Assembly (NCBI GenBank): GCA_965225625.1
Contig: CBDDBH010000025.1
Location: forward strand, 1-64,000
Reading direction: 5' to 3'
DNA length: 64,000 bases
From: CBDDBH01 sp965225625
GTDB taxonomy: Bacteria; Pseudomonadota; Gammaproteobacteria; JADZEE01
In this document: positions 35,227 to 43,516 of the stretch, piece after piece
Layout of the letters: each line of letters starts with the position of its first letter
Numbering within the stretch: position 1 is the stretch's first letter
Made by a program: the position numbers and the translations under genes
Notes under the pieces: generated by a model
Databases searched by the model: none
Told to the model about the DNA's origin: nothing
What the model saw: the letters and a program-made list of their open reading frames with translations, nothing else

Positions 35227-35817
35227 CTAATTCAGACCGGCAATATAGGAAGCAACTGCTTCGATCTGTTCGTCGCTGAGTCGTGCTGCGATTGTGCGCA
35301 TCATCGCCGCGGGATCTGTACTTCGTTCACCTTTTTTGTACAGCTGCAGCTGCGCGCTGGTGTAAGCGGCATGTTGACCACTCAAAGTTGGATAGCCTGC
35401 TGGTGGATTGCCGGCGCCGCTGGGCCCATGACAGGCCATACAGGCAGGTACGCCGGCATCGACGCGGCCGCCCCGGTAAATTGCCGCGCCCAATTCCACC
35501 AGTTCAGCGTCAGCAATACCGGCATAAGGCTGCAAGCCGGCGTAATAATCCGCCAGCTCAATAATATCGTCGTCGCTAAGCGGCGCGACCATCGCCGTCA
35601 TACTCAATTCTTCCCGGGCGCCGGATTTGAACGCTTTTAACTGGGCAACGAGGTAGCTAGCATGTTGACCGGCCAGATTGGGCCATATCGGGTTAACACT
35701 ATTGCCGTCAGCACCATGGCAGGCAACACAGGTTGCAGCCGTGGCCGGCGCGGGATCTGCGGCGAGCGCAGGTAACAGCGCAAGGCATCCGACTATCAGT
35801 ATGACGAATAAGCGCAT
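35227..35817 (-). CDS. Dihaem cytochrome c4
   Basis: 196 residues from the ATG at 35817. A signal peptide (MRLFVILIVGCLALLPALA) is followed by two cytochrome c domains with CVACHGADGNS and CMACHGPSGAGNP haem-binding motifs; each has its downstream methionine ligand (MTAMVAPLSDDD and MMRTIAARLSDEQ). The two-domain arrangement and length are those of cytochrome c4, a periplasmic electron donor to cytochrome oxidases. It is divergent from engB and upstream of the resB-ccsB genes that would mature it. Confidence 0.92.
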   Translation of the reverse strand: MRLFVILIVGCLALLPALAADPAPATAATCVACHGADGNSVNPIWPNLAGQHASYLVAQLKAFKSGAREELSMTAMVAPLSDDDIIELADYYAGLQPYAGIADAELVELGAAIYRGGRVDAGVPACMACHGPSGAGNPPAGYPTLSGQHAAYTSAQLQLYKKGERSTDPAAMMRTIAARLSDEQIEAVASYIAGLN

Positions 35818-35952
35818 AGTTCTGTCTACAGTTATGATCACGCTAGGATCTGAGCCGCGAAAGCGTTGCGTATAGCAGTTCGCAGCCTCAGCACAACGTC
35901 AGAGAATACACGAATCGCGAGCCGCAATCACCTCAAGGGAGGCGCTTTTAAG

Positions 35953-36561
35953 ATGTCCACAGACGAAACTCTGCGCGGCTTTTTCTCGACAACCAAGTTT
36001 GTCACGGCAGTGCACAATCTGTCTGATTTGCCGGAAGATAGCGGCTACGAGGTGGCATTCGCGGGGCGTTCTAATGCGGGTAAGTCCAGCGCTATAAATC
36101 TGATTACCGGCAAACCCGGGTTAGCGCGCACCAGCAAAGCGCCTGGGCGCACGCGACAGATCATGTTCTTCGAGATCGCGGAACAACGTCGGCTGGTTGA
36201 TCTGCCCGGTTACGGTTACGCCAAGACATCGCATCAGTTGCAACGCCATTGGGGTCGAAGTCTGCCGGAGTACCTGCGCCGCCGCGCTTCGTTGTGCGCG
36301 CTGGTGGTTGTAATGGACATCAGACATCCGCTCAAACCCATGGACGCTCAGCTCTTGCAATGGAGCAGTGATCTTGCAGCGCGCCGTCATATCCTGCTAA
36401 CCAAGGAAGACAAACTCAGTAAATCCAAGAGCCGACAGGCTCTCCAAGAGGTCCGCACGGCAGTGGGATCGGCGAATGTGACAGTCCAATTATTCTCGGC
36501 TAGCCGCCACACCGGGGTTGAGGAAGCCCGCGCTTTTTTATGTACATGCCTGGAAGTTTGA
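35953..36561 (+). CDS. engB: Ribosome biogenesis GTP-binding protein EngB (YihA/YsxC)
   Basis: 202 residues from the ATG at 35953 (MSTDETLRGFFSTTKFVTAV), with AGGGAGG 12 bases before. GTPase motifs: G1 AGRSNAGKSSAIN, G2 around GRTRQIMFF, G3 VDLPGYGYA. The G4 box is LLTKEDKLSKS, where the family usually has TKADK, a conservative change. EngB helps assemble the large ribosomal subunit and is essential in many bacteria. It is divergent from cytochrome c4, and its 3' end faces a small RNA on the other strand. Confidence 0.95.
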   Translation: MSTDETLRGFFSTTKFVTAVHNLSDLPEDSGYEVAFAGRSNAGKSSAINLITGKPGLARTSKAPGRTRQIMFFEIAEQRRLVDLPGYGYAKTSHQLQRHWGRSLPEYLRRRASLCALVVVMDIRHPLKPMDAQLLQWSSDLAARRHILLTKEDKLSKSKSRQALQEVRTAVGSANVTVQLFSASRHTGVEEARAFLCTCLEV

Positions 36562-36584
36562 TCGGATCGACGACTGATATGAAG

Positions 36585-36713
36585 AAAAAAGGGAGCCCCG
36601 GTACAAATTTAAGGGGGGAGTAGATATACCGGGGCCAAGAATACCCGGCTGGGGAAACCGGGCTTGAAAGTTCCCGCTCGGGGAGGGAGAGCGGAATCAA
36701 TCACGAAAACTTA
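36585..36713 (-). ncRNA. Candidate small RNA in the Spot 42/ErsA position
   Basis: Transcribed toward engB from a sigma-E-like promoter (36720-36747). It ends in a strong terminator: GCCCCGGTA pairs with TACCGGGGC, 9 perfect pairs, followed shortly by six T residues at 36590-36585. The terminator loop contains CTCCCCCC, an anti-ribosome-site-like sequence. Upstream are two more hairpins (CCGCTC/GAGCGG and CCCGG/CCGGG). Length of about 129 bases, sigma-E promoter and convergence with engB all agree with ErsA of Pseudomonas, which sits between polA and engB. The start is predicted, and polA is not adjacent here. Confidence 0.7.
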
Positions 36714-36719
36714 CCCTCA

Positions 36720-36747
36720 TTATGACAACCGTTGCTTGGGTTAGTTC
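36720..36747 (-). promoter_or_regulatory. Sigma-E/AlgU-type promoter of the small RNA
   Basis: On the minus strand GAACTA (36747-36742) and TCATAA (36725-36720) are separated by 16 bases, close to the GAACTT-N16-TCTGA consensus of envelope-stress sigma factors. Transcription would start about 7 bases downstream, near 36713. Confidence 0.6.
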
Positions 36748-37091
36748 CGCCGACGGTATTATTTGTCCGCCGAAACTCAAAGTATACACCACGATTTCAG
36801 AAAGGCCACCTTGTCCATCGTTTGATTGCCGGCTTATCAGAACAAAATTACAACCAATTGATTTTAATATTAATTTATCGCCAAAAAAGCGACCGCTTAG
36901 GCATTGCCCACAGACCTCGGTACGAGAAGTTAAGCACAGTTATTCCACAATTTTATCCACATGATGTTGCGCAATTACGACACTGCTTTACGGGCGCGGA
37001 TGCCGGAGTCGTAAAAATGCAACATGCATTAATTCCAAAACACTGCGCCGCTGCGCTCGCCCTTGCGAGAGAATCCCATCATGGGTGAAAT
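36748..37091. other. Non-coding gap with AT-rich block and DnaA-box-like site
   Basis: Contains an AT-rich segment (36848-36885), a perfect TTATCCACA at 36953-36961 and a near match TTATTCCACA just before it. No dnaA, dnaN or gidA genes are nearby, so this is not a convincing chromosomal origin. No gene is recognisable; open frames across it have no family resemblance. Confidence 0.4.
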
Positions 37092-37874
37092 TCACCGCGA
37101 AAGTACTTTTAAATCCTCCGGGTGGCGGATACGCATCCGTTGTTCTCCGCTACGTTCATAGATCCAACCGCGAACCGCGATCTCACTGGCAAGCAAGTGC
37201 TCGAGCGCTAATTCACGGAAATACGCCCGGTCCGCAGGCGTTATGCGCAGCCGAAGTCCGCCGGCCAAATCAAGCCACAAGGCGCCCGGCCGTGGGGCAA
37301 TTCGCACCACCGTGCCCGAAACGAATCGATAGCCAAGCGAGTCAGGCGGTAAGGCCTTTGCAGAGACGGATTGATAGGCGGGCAGTGACCACAAACCCGC
37401 ACCCGCCGCACGCGCGTGCCCTTGCCTTCGCCGATAACAGTCCAGTAGTCGGGTATTGGGGGAATAGCAATCGCGACGGCAAGTCCGCGATCCAGCAACC
37501 ACGATTAAAGATTGATTCCGTCGCCGGTAAAGCAAGTGGGCCAGTTGCCGTCCGTAACGATCCTCGGCCTCAGGGCCATACTGCAACTTTACTGCTGCAT
37601 GGTGTCCCAATACCGTGGCAAGTTCACGCTTGGCTGCCCGCGCGAAAGGCGCCGCCGGACGCCCGTCGTGGGACAGTTCGGGCGTATCGATACCGATAAG
37701 GCGCACTTTTAGCCCTTGCTCCAACCTCACGGTGTCGCCGTCAATAACGCTCGCAACGTGGGCAAGCGTGTCGACTGATGTAGCACTGCAGGGTTGCGCA
37801 TTGGCGTGGGCGATCGCCATTGCACTGAGCAGGATAAATGCACTAATTTGAATTCGCGCGAGTCCTGACCCCAA
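37092..37874 (-). CDS. Thermonuclease (SNase) family protein with a compensated double frameshift
   Basis: 260 residues with a signal peptide (ISAFILLSAMAIAHANAQ). The SNase fold shows VIDGDTVRLEQGLKVRLIGI, DTPELSHDGRP and EAEDRYGRQLAHLLY, the metal- and phosphate-binding segments of staphylococcal nuclease homologues. After LLYRRRNQSL the expected WLLDRGLAVAIAIPP occurs only in another frame; the main frame resumes at NTRLLDCYRR. An extra base near 37502 and a missing base in the G5 run at 37458-37462 cancel out, leaving about 14 altered residues in the middle. A C-terminal OB-like extension (residues 190-260) follows. Likely periplasmic. Confidence 0.78.
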   Translation of the reverse strand: MGSGLARIQISAFILLSAMAIAHANAQPCSATSVDTLAHVASVIDGDTVRLEQGLKVRLIGIDTPELSHDGRPAAPFARAAKRELATVLGHHAAVKLQYGPEAEDRYGRQLAHLLYRRRNQSLIVVAGSRTCRRDCYSPNTRLLDCYRRRQGHARAAGAGLWSLPAYQSVSAKALPPDSLGYRFVSGTVVRIAPRPGALWLDLAGGLRLRITPADRAYFRELALEHLLASEIAVRGWIYERSGEQRMRIRHPEDLKVLSR

Positions 37875-37909
37875 CTGCGGCCGGCGCGCGCACCACCGTA
37901 CGACGTTGG

Positions 37910-38113
37910 TTACTTGATACCGTATTTGCGACGAAACTTATCGACCCGCCCGGCAGTATCGAGAAGTTTTTGCTTACCGGTATAGAAAGGATGGCAGCTC
38001 GAACACACATCGAGGCGCAGATCTTCCGCAAGTGTCGAGCGGGTTTGGAACGCATTGCCACAGCTACACGTGACGGTAATTTCGTTGTATGCGGGATGGG
38101 TTTCGGGCTTCAT
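37910..38113 (-). CDS. rpmE: 50S ribosomal protein L31, zinc-binding type
   Basis: 67 residues from the ATG at 38113 (MKPETHPAYNEI). The cysteines CSCGNAF and CSSCHPFYTGKQKL are those of the zinc-containing (C+) form of L31, and the tail RVDKFRRKYGIK is typical. L31 bridges the ribosomal subunits. A longer frame to 38167 adds unrelated residues. Upstream of the nuclease gene on the same strand. Confidence 0.95.
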   Translation of the reverse strand: MKPETHPAYNEITVTCSCGNAFQTRSTLAEDLRLDVCSSCHPFYTGKQKLLDTAGRVDKFRRKYGIK

Positions 38114-38209
38114 TGTTTTGCTCACAACGCGAAGGGCCGCGATTCTATCCCCCGACGACGGTGACAAGCAAGTAAATCAGGGACTTTGCCGACCAACAAG
38201 GCAAATTCG

Positions 38210-38980
38210 TCAAACATCGAACTTCGCTACCACCGGCGTGTGATCAGAGGGTTTCTCCCAGCCCCGTGGCGATTTGTCAACGAAGCACGCCTGCAGCGTG
38301 GCGGTCATCGCCTCACTGGCGAGTATCAAATCGATACGCATACCGTGATCCCGACGGAAACTACCGGCTCTGTAGTCCCACCATGAAAAACCGCTCTCCA
38401 GCGGTTGCGAAGCTCTGAAACAATCCTGTAATCCCAGCGCAAACAGCGCCTGCAGCCGTTCGCGTTCCGCTTCACTGACCAGTATCTTGCCCTGCCAGGC
38501 CGTGGGGTCGTGCACGTCGATGTCCTGTGGCGCGATGTTGAAATCGCCGACGACAACCAGCTTCGCCTGTTCGTCAATCAACGATTTTATGTAGTCCGCC
38601 AAGGCGGTCAGCCATTCAAGTTTATAGGCGTATTTGTCGCTGCCCACGGAATTACCGTTGGGTACGTATAAGTTCAGCAGCGTCAGATCTCCATATCTCG
38701 CTGCCAGTACTCTGCGCTGCGGATCGTCAATAGCGGGCAAATCCGCAGTGATTAAGGTCCCGGGCGATTTGCTGAGAACTGCTACCCCGTTATACGCTTT
38801 CTGACCCGCGAAAAGCGAAGTGTAGCCGGCCGCCTCTAACTCGGCAGATGGGAATTGGGGATCCTGTGTCTTGGTTTCCTGCAGCGCGACCAGATCGGGC
38901 GATTCACGCGCTAGCCAATCAAGCACGTGTGCGAGTCGCGCACGCAAAGAATTCACATTCCAGGTTGCTATCTTCAGCAT
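38210..38980 (-). CDS. xthA: Exodeoxyribonuclease III
   Basis: 256 residues from the ATG at 38980 (MLKIATWNVNSLRARLAHVL). Catalytic elements of the AP-endonuclease family are in place: N in WNVNS, E in ALQETKTQD, D and N in VVGDFNIAPQDID, and the terminal KPSDHTPVVAKF with the catalytic histidine. It removes 3' blocking groups and cuts at abasic sites during base-excision repair. Length is normal. It lies just downstream of the SH3-domain gene with a 28-base gap. Confidence 0.95.
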   Translation of the reverse strand: MLKIATWNVNSLRARLAHVLDWLARESPDLVALQETKTQDPQFPSAELEAAGYTSLFAGQKAYNGVAVLSKSPGTLITADLPAIDDPQRRVLAARYGDLTLLNLYVPNGNSVGSDKYAYKLEWLTALADYIKSLIDEQAKLVVVGDFNIAPQDIDVHDPTAWQGKILVSEAERERLQALFALGLQDCFRASQPLESGFSWWDYRAGSFRRDHGMRIDLILASEAMTATLQACFVDKSPRGWEKPSDHTPVVAKFDV

Positions 38981-39008
38981 CGCGCGGCGACTTCGTGGAA
39001 CATGCGGG

Positions 39009-39752
39009 CTAAACCCGGAATCCTCCATGCCGGCGTCTGCTGTAGATGTCCATGCAATACAGACCGGCGGCAAAACCGATGATGATGGTGACCAGCGCCA
39101 ATATCATGATGTTCTTATCAGTAAGTAGCGCGGCTTCGGCATTAACCACCGTAGACTGCGGTGCCGGCGTCTCCGCCGTTGTCTGTCCGAGGTTGTAGTC
39201 ATTGCCAGCCGTAAGCCTACTTTTGCCCTGCAGTGCGGCAAGTTCGGCCTGCAGCTCGCCAACCTTGAGTTTTTCCGAAGCCAGCGTCTGGCGTAAGTCG
39301 TCGTAACGTTTGCGTAAATCTGCCGTGTCGCCACTCACCTCAATCGAACCAGCGGGTAGCGAGCGGATCTTGGCTTGTGCTTCACGCAGTTCATCGGCGA
39401 GATCTTTGTTTTGTTGATCGAGGATCTCCAGCAAAGCGCGGGCCGGTTGTTCGCTCATCAGGTAGCCGGCATCGACCCAACCGCTAACGCCCTCGGGCTC
39501 TTTGACGAACGCTAACTCACCTTCCCTTTTTAATACCTGTAATTCTGTCCCGGTCGGCAGCACTTTGAGTATCGGACTATCAAGGGCTTGTTCCTCGTGC
39601 AGACCCACGAGGAGTTTATCGATGACATAGGAAGTTTCCGCGCGAACCTGTGCGCTGCACAATGCGCCCATGCAAACCGCCAATAACAGTGCCAGCGCCG
39701 CTCGGGCCTTGTGCGGGCTAACCTGCAATTGAGGACTGTCGTAGTAATGCAT
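39009..39752 (-). CDS. TIGR04211-type SH3 domain protein, membrane-anchored
   Basis: 247 residues from the ATG at 39752, overlapping the end of prlC by 35 bases. A signal peptide (LALLLAVCMGALCSAQVRA) leads into a bacterial SH3 domain (TSYVIDKLLVGLHEEQ to GVSGWVDAGYL), a coiled-coil region rich in K, E, L and Q (about 115-190) and a C-terminal membrane span (IMILALVTIIIGFAAGLYC). This is the plan of the TIGR04211/YgiM group, thought to act in the cell envelope. Function is unproven. Confidence 0.82.
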   Translation of the reverse strand: MHYYDSPQLQVSPHKARAALALLLAVCMGALCSAQVRAETSYVIDKLLVGLHEEQALDSPILKVLPTGTELQVLKREGELAFVKEPEGVSGWVDAGYLMSEQPARALLEILDQQNKDLADELREAQAKIRSLPAGSIEVSGDTADLRKRYDDLRQTLASEKLKVGELQAELAALQGKSRLTAGNDYNLGQTTAETPAPQSTVVNAEAALLTDKNIMILALVTIIIGFAAGLYCMDIYSRRRHGGFRV

Positions 39753-41757
39753 CGAATTCTGGCTCTCTGCCGCGAAATTCAATAAATAAATCCAAAGCTG
39801 GTTTTGACCCGCCCTGTTCCAGAATAGTTCGCAGGAATTCTCCCCCAGTTGCACGATCGAAGATACCGTTTGTTCTGAACTTCGCAAATGCGTCGGCCGC
39901 GAGTACCTCAGCCCATTTATAACTGTAATAACCAGCGGCGTAACCGCCCGCAAAAATGTGCGAGAAGCCGTACTGGAATCGATTGAATTCCGGGTAGCTG
40001 ACGACCGCTATCTCCGCTCTTACGTCCTCCAATATTGATTCAATAGTGCTGCCCTGCTCGGGGTCATATTGTATGTGCAGCAAAAAGTCGAATAGCGCGA
40101 GCTCCAACTGCCGCAACATCTGCAGGCCCGATTGAAAATTTCTCGCAGCTAACATTCTGCCGAATAGTGCCTCGCTGATGGGTTCGCCAGTGTCTACGTG
40201 CGCGCTTAGCATGCGCACGCTTTCGTATTCCCAACACCAGTTTTCCATAAACTGGCTGGGCAACTCCACGGCGTCCCATTCGACGCCGTTAATACCCGCT
40301 ATTGCACTGCGGTCGATGCGTGTTAACAAATGCTGCAGGCAATGGCCGAATTCGTGAAACAAAGTCGCCACTTCGTCATGTGTGAGCAGCGACGGTCGGT
40401 CCCCGATTGGCGGGGTGAAGTTGCAGGTCAGGTAGGCGACCGGTATTTGCACTCCGGCTTCAGATTTTCGGCGGTTGATGCATTCATCCATCCAGGCCCC
40501 GCCACGTTTGTGGGTGCGGGCGTACATATCAAGATAAAACATGCCGCGGATCTCACCGTCAGCATCGGTGATGCGAAAAAATCTGACGTCTTTGTGCCAT
40601 ATCTCGGGATTAGGTTGCTCAGTGATCTCCAGGGCATAGAGTTTTTTTGCGACGGCGAACAAACCCGCAGTTACGTGTGGTGCGGGGAAAAAAGGTCGTA
40701 CTTCTTCTTCTGACACCGCGTGTTTTTCAACACGCAGCTTTTCAGAGAAAAAAGGCAGGTCCCACGCCTGCAACTCGATGTCGCCGGCTTTTTCACGCGC
40801 GAATGCGTTGAGTTCATCAAGTTCCCGTAGCGCTTGCTGCCTGGTTCTAGAGGCAAGCTCGCGCAGGAAAGTCAGTACCTCACCGGGATTACGAGCCATT
40901 TTCGTTGCCAACGAATACTGAGCATAGTCATCGAATCCCAGGAGTCTGGCGAGTTCAAGACGAAGACGGAGTATTTCCTGCGCGATCGGCGCGTTATCCC
41001 ACTTCGGTGCGCTGGCTGCCCGTTTGGAGGCACGCGTTACGAAAGCCTCATACACCTCCAAGCGCAACTGTCGATCCTCTGCGTAGCGCATGACTGGTAG
41101 ATAAGAGGGGATCTGCAGCGTTAACAGCCATCCCTCGACGCCTGCTTGTTTCGCGGTTTGTGCTGCCAGTTCCGCGACGCTTTCAGGCAGCCCGGCCAGG
41201 CCAGCGGGATCGATGACGTGTTTTACCCATCCTTGCGTTGCGTCAAGCACATTTTCAGCGAATTTGCTCTGGCTGCGGACCAGTTCTTGCTGTATCTCAC
41301 GGCAGCGCAGCCGCAATTCTCCCGGTAAGTTCACACCGGCTAATTGAAAGTCCCGTAAGCCAAGGCGCACCACCTGTTGATCAGCCGCCGGCAGCGCCGC
41401 GAACCCCTTGTCGTTGGCGATACTCTCGAAACGTTGATACAGGATCTCGTTTTGACCGAGTTCGCTGTGGTAGTCGGCTATCTGCTCGGCGGCCTGCGTG
41501 TAGGATTCACGCAGCGCATCTTCATCGCGCACACTATGTAAATGGCGCACCGGCGACCATGCGCGTTGCAACCGATCTTCGAGCTTCTCAAGTGCCAGCA
41601 CGGTACCTTCGTAATCGCCAGGTAGGGTGTGTTTTGGAAGTTCATCGAGTTCGTAGCGGTTGTCGCGCAAAACGGTTTCGACGGCGGGAAGCACGTGCTC
41701 AGCGCGGATCTGGCTGAACGCCGGTAATCGGGAGTTCGCAATTAGTGGGTTGTGCAT
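39718..41757 (-). CDS. prlC: Oligopeptidase A (M3 metallopeptidase)
   Basis: 679 residues, normal length for oligopeptidase A. The zinc motif HEFGHCLQHLL near residue 468, with the downstream glutamate in the ELPSQFMENWCWE segment, defines the M3 family. It degrades short peptides, including cleaved signal peptides, in the cytoplasm. The start MHNPLIANSRLPAFSQI matches family N-termini. Divergent from bfr across a 232-base region that holds a Fur box. Confidence 0.95.
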   Translation of the reverse strand: MHNPLIANSRLPAFSQIRAEHVLPAVETVLRDNRYELDELPKHTLPGDYEGTVLALEKLEDRLQRAWSPVRHLHSVRDEDALRESYTQAAEQIADYHSELGQNEILYQRFESIANDKGFAALPAADQQVVRLGLRDFQLAGVNLPGELRLRCREIQQELVRSQSKFAENVLDATQGWVKHVIDPAGLAGLPESVAELAAQTAKQAGVEGWLLTLQIPSYLPVMRYAEDRQLRLEVYEAFVTRASKRAASAPKWDNAPIAQEILRLRLELARLLGFDDYAQYSLATKMARNPGEVLTFLRELASRTRQQALRELDELNAFAREKAGDIELQAWDLPFFSEKLRVEKHAVSEEEVRPFFPAPHVTAGLFAVAKKLYALEITEQPNPEIWHKDVRFFRITDADGEIRGMFYLDMYARTHKRGGAWMDECINRRKSEAGVQIPVAYLTCNFTPPIGDRPSLLTHDEVATLFHEFGHCLQHLLTRIDRSAIAGINGVEWDAVELPSQFMENWCWEYESVRMLSAHVDTGEPISEALFGRMLAARNFQSGLQMLRQLELALFDFLLHIQYDPEQGSTIESILEDVRAEIAVVSYPEFNRFQYGFSHIFAGGYAAGYYSYKWAEVLAADAFAKFRTNGIFDRATGGEFLRTILEQGGSKPALDLFIEFRGREPEFDALLRQSSIAG

Positions 41758-41881
41758 CAGGGCAGGGACGTGACTTCTCGCCGCGCGTGCTGTTATCGGG
41801 CGACGACGCGAATTTTAGCACGTATGGAGCCGTCTCGACGCGGCCTGTAAAAGCGGACGCCGGCCGATTCGGAATCCGATT

Positions 41882-41900
41882 GCTAATGATAATAATTATC
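41882..41900. promoter_or_regulatory. Fur box between prlC and bfr
   Basis: GCTAATGATAATAATTATC matches the 19-base Fur consensus at 17 of 19 positions (mismatches at 2 and 13). It lies 90 bases upstream of bfr and is embedded in an AT-rich promoter region, so it most likely places the bfr operon under iron control. Confidence 0.82.
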
Positions 41901-41989
41901 ACTTTAAATCAGCGAGTTAGCGATTGACATCGGGTTGAGAGCCGGTATAGTTGGGGCCCGCCCAGCCGCTGCACTCGGAGCGAGTAAAA

Positions 41990-42454
41990 ATGAAAGGTGA
42001 CAGTACAGTCCTAAAGCATTTGAACGTCGTGTTGCGCAATGAACTCACGGCTATCAATCAGTATTTCCTGCATGCTCGGATGTTCAATGACTGGGGCTTG
42101 TCCGCGCTTAACGACAAGGAGTACACCGAATCAGTTGACGAGATGAAACACGCAGATAGTCTGGTCCAGCGGATCCTGTTTCTTGAGGGTTTGCCCAACC
42201 TGCAAGACCTTGGCCGCCTGCGCATCGGAGAGGACGTCGCCGAAATGCTGCGATGCGATCTTGAATTGGAAAACGAAGCGTTGCCCAATCTGCGCGAGGC
42301 GATTACGCACTGTGAGCAAGTGCAGGACTTCGTTTCCCGCGACTTGTTCGAGCAGATACTCAAGGGCGAAGAAGATCATGTCGATTGGCTGGAAACCCAG
42401 CTCGCACTGATCGACAGAATGGGCCTACAGAATTACATCCAAGACCAGACCTGA
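41990..42454 (+). CDS. bfr: Bacterioferritin
   Basis: 154 residues from the ATG at 41990, with GGAGCGAG upstream. Ferroxidase ligands are visible: E in LRNELTAINQYF, E and H around VDEMKHADSL, and E with H in KGEEDHVDWLE; the methionine in DEMKH is the haem ligand shared between subunits. It stores iron as a 24-subunit shell in the cytoplasm. First gene of a plus-strand iron block and preceded by a strong Fur box. Confidence 0.95.
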   Translation: MKGDSTVLKHLNVVLRNELTAINQYFLHARMFNDWGLSALNDKEYTESVDEMKHADSLVQRILFLEGLPNLQDLGRLRIGEDVAEMLRCDLELENEALPNLREAITHCEQVQDFVSRDLFEQILKGEEDHVDWLETQLALIDRMGLQNYIQDQT

Positions 42455-42568
42455 CCTACGCCCGCCGAATGTCTGGTTGGCGATGCTTATCACCAAGCCG
42501 CGCGAACTAATCTGATCGTCTCAGCGCGGCCCGCAGCGGCCGGGTATTATCCAATCGCACCCCGTGTT

Positions 42569-42587
42569 GCGAATGCTTCTCATTTGT
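42569..42587 (+). promoter_or_regulatory. Possible second Fur box, upstream of bfd
   Basis: GCGAATGCTTCTCATTTGT contains the AATG-x3-CTCATT core of Fur boxes in gammaproteobacteria, matching 11 of 19 consensus positions, 38 bases before the bfd start. Iron repression of bfd is known elsewhere; its use here is inferred. Confidence 0.5.
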
Positions 42588-42625
42588 ACTACTATTCGGA
42601 CTACGGATCTCAATTGGACAAACCG

Positions 42626-42823
42626 ATGTACGTCTGTATCTGCCACGCAGTCACAGAGCGCGATATCCACCAGGCCGTCGAAGCCGGCGCCCAGTGCTTG
42701 TGGGAAGTCCAGAATAAAACAAAAGTTTCAACATGTTGCGGTGCCTGTAGGGACCGTGCCGAAGAGTGCATCGCCCGCTATAGCGACATCGAAGATCCCG
42801 CGCTGATTGCGCTTCCGGCGTAG
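42626..42823 (+). CDS. bfd: Bacterioferritin-associated ferredoxin
   Basis: 65 residues from the ATG at 42626. The [2Fe-2S] ligands are CIC near residue 4 (MYVCICHAVTERDI) and C-x2-C in CCGACRDRAEE, the Bfd pattern. Bfd reduces the haem of bacterioferritin so that stored iron is released when the cell is starved. The neighbouring bfr gene and the Fur-like site fit this role. An upstream in-frame ATG at 42584 would add an unconserved leader across the Fur-like site. Confidence 0.93.
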   Translation: MYVCICHAVTERDIHQAVEAGAQCLWEVQNKTKVSTCCGACRDRAEECIARYSDIEDPALIALPA

Positions 42824-42849
42824 CTGGCCGATGTTAATGGCCTACGCTG

Positions 42850-43440
42850 GTGTCACCTGCTTCTAATAGCCTTTCACAGGTTTCTGCCTTTATCCGCAGC
42901 GTAGCGGCGCGGGCAGGCTGTTATTGCTTGATCGCCGTCGCTGTAACGTTTCCCGCGCTTACCTTTGCCCAGGATGTCTACCAGCAGCCGGGCGAGTTTA
43001 TCGCCGAGGCGTTTGACGGACAGCCGCCCTCGTCGGCAAAACTGTGGTTGGGTGGCCAACTGCGTGCCGAGATCCGGGATATTCTGCAGCGCGATCTGAA
43101 ATCGCTGCGTCTGCGATATTGGAAAAGAGGCGGCCGTAGCGCCTGGATTCTGGAAGAAATCGGCAAAGAGAAGCCGATTACCACCGGTTTGGTGGTCAAT
43201 CAAGGCGCCATTGAACAGCTTAAGGTGCTCATATTCAGGGAAATGCGCGGATGGGAAGTTAAGTATCCGTTCTTTACAGATCAGTTTACCGGCGCCGTGC
43301 TTACATCCGGGCGCGAACTCGATCGTGATATCGACGGGATCACGGGTGCGACACTGTCGGTAAACGCATTGAAAAAACTTGCTCGCCTGGCACTTTTGTT
43401 GGATCGGCACACGCAAGAAATCATTCATGTGCAACGGTAG
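42850..43440 (+). CDS. FMN-binding domain protein, exported
   Basis: 196 residues from a GTG at 42850. A signal segment (CYCLIAVAVTFPALTFAQ, about 24-41) precedes the FMN-binding domain, which ends with DGITGATLSVNAL, the D-x-x-T-G-A-T flavinylation site where FMN is attached to threonine. Such periplasmic flavoproteins pass electrons to extracytoplasmic acceptors. Its place between bfd and a PepSY protein and upstream of Fbp iron-uptake genes suggests reduction of ferric iron, an inference. Confidence 0.82.
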   Translation: MSPASNSLSQVSAFIRSVAARAGCYCLIAVAVTFPALTFAQDVYQQPGEFIAEAFDGQPPSSAKLWLGGQLRAEIRDILQRDLKSLRLRYWKRGGRSAWILEEIGKEKPITTGLVVNQGAIEQLKVLIFREMRGWEVKYPFFTDQFTGAVLTSGRELDRDIDGITGATLSVNALKKLARLALLLDRHTQEIIHVQR

Positions 43441-43516
43441 TCCGTCGTCCTTAAAGCCTGATTTACAGACCTTGAGAAATTTGCAGAAGGGGTGTGTCGC
43501 TCAGCCGGCATGAGAC

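Noticed and set aside
36748..37091. Chromosomal replication origin
   Set aside because: Only one perfect DnaA box, no cluster of boxes, and no dnaA, dnaN, rpmH or gidA neighbours.
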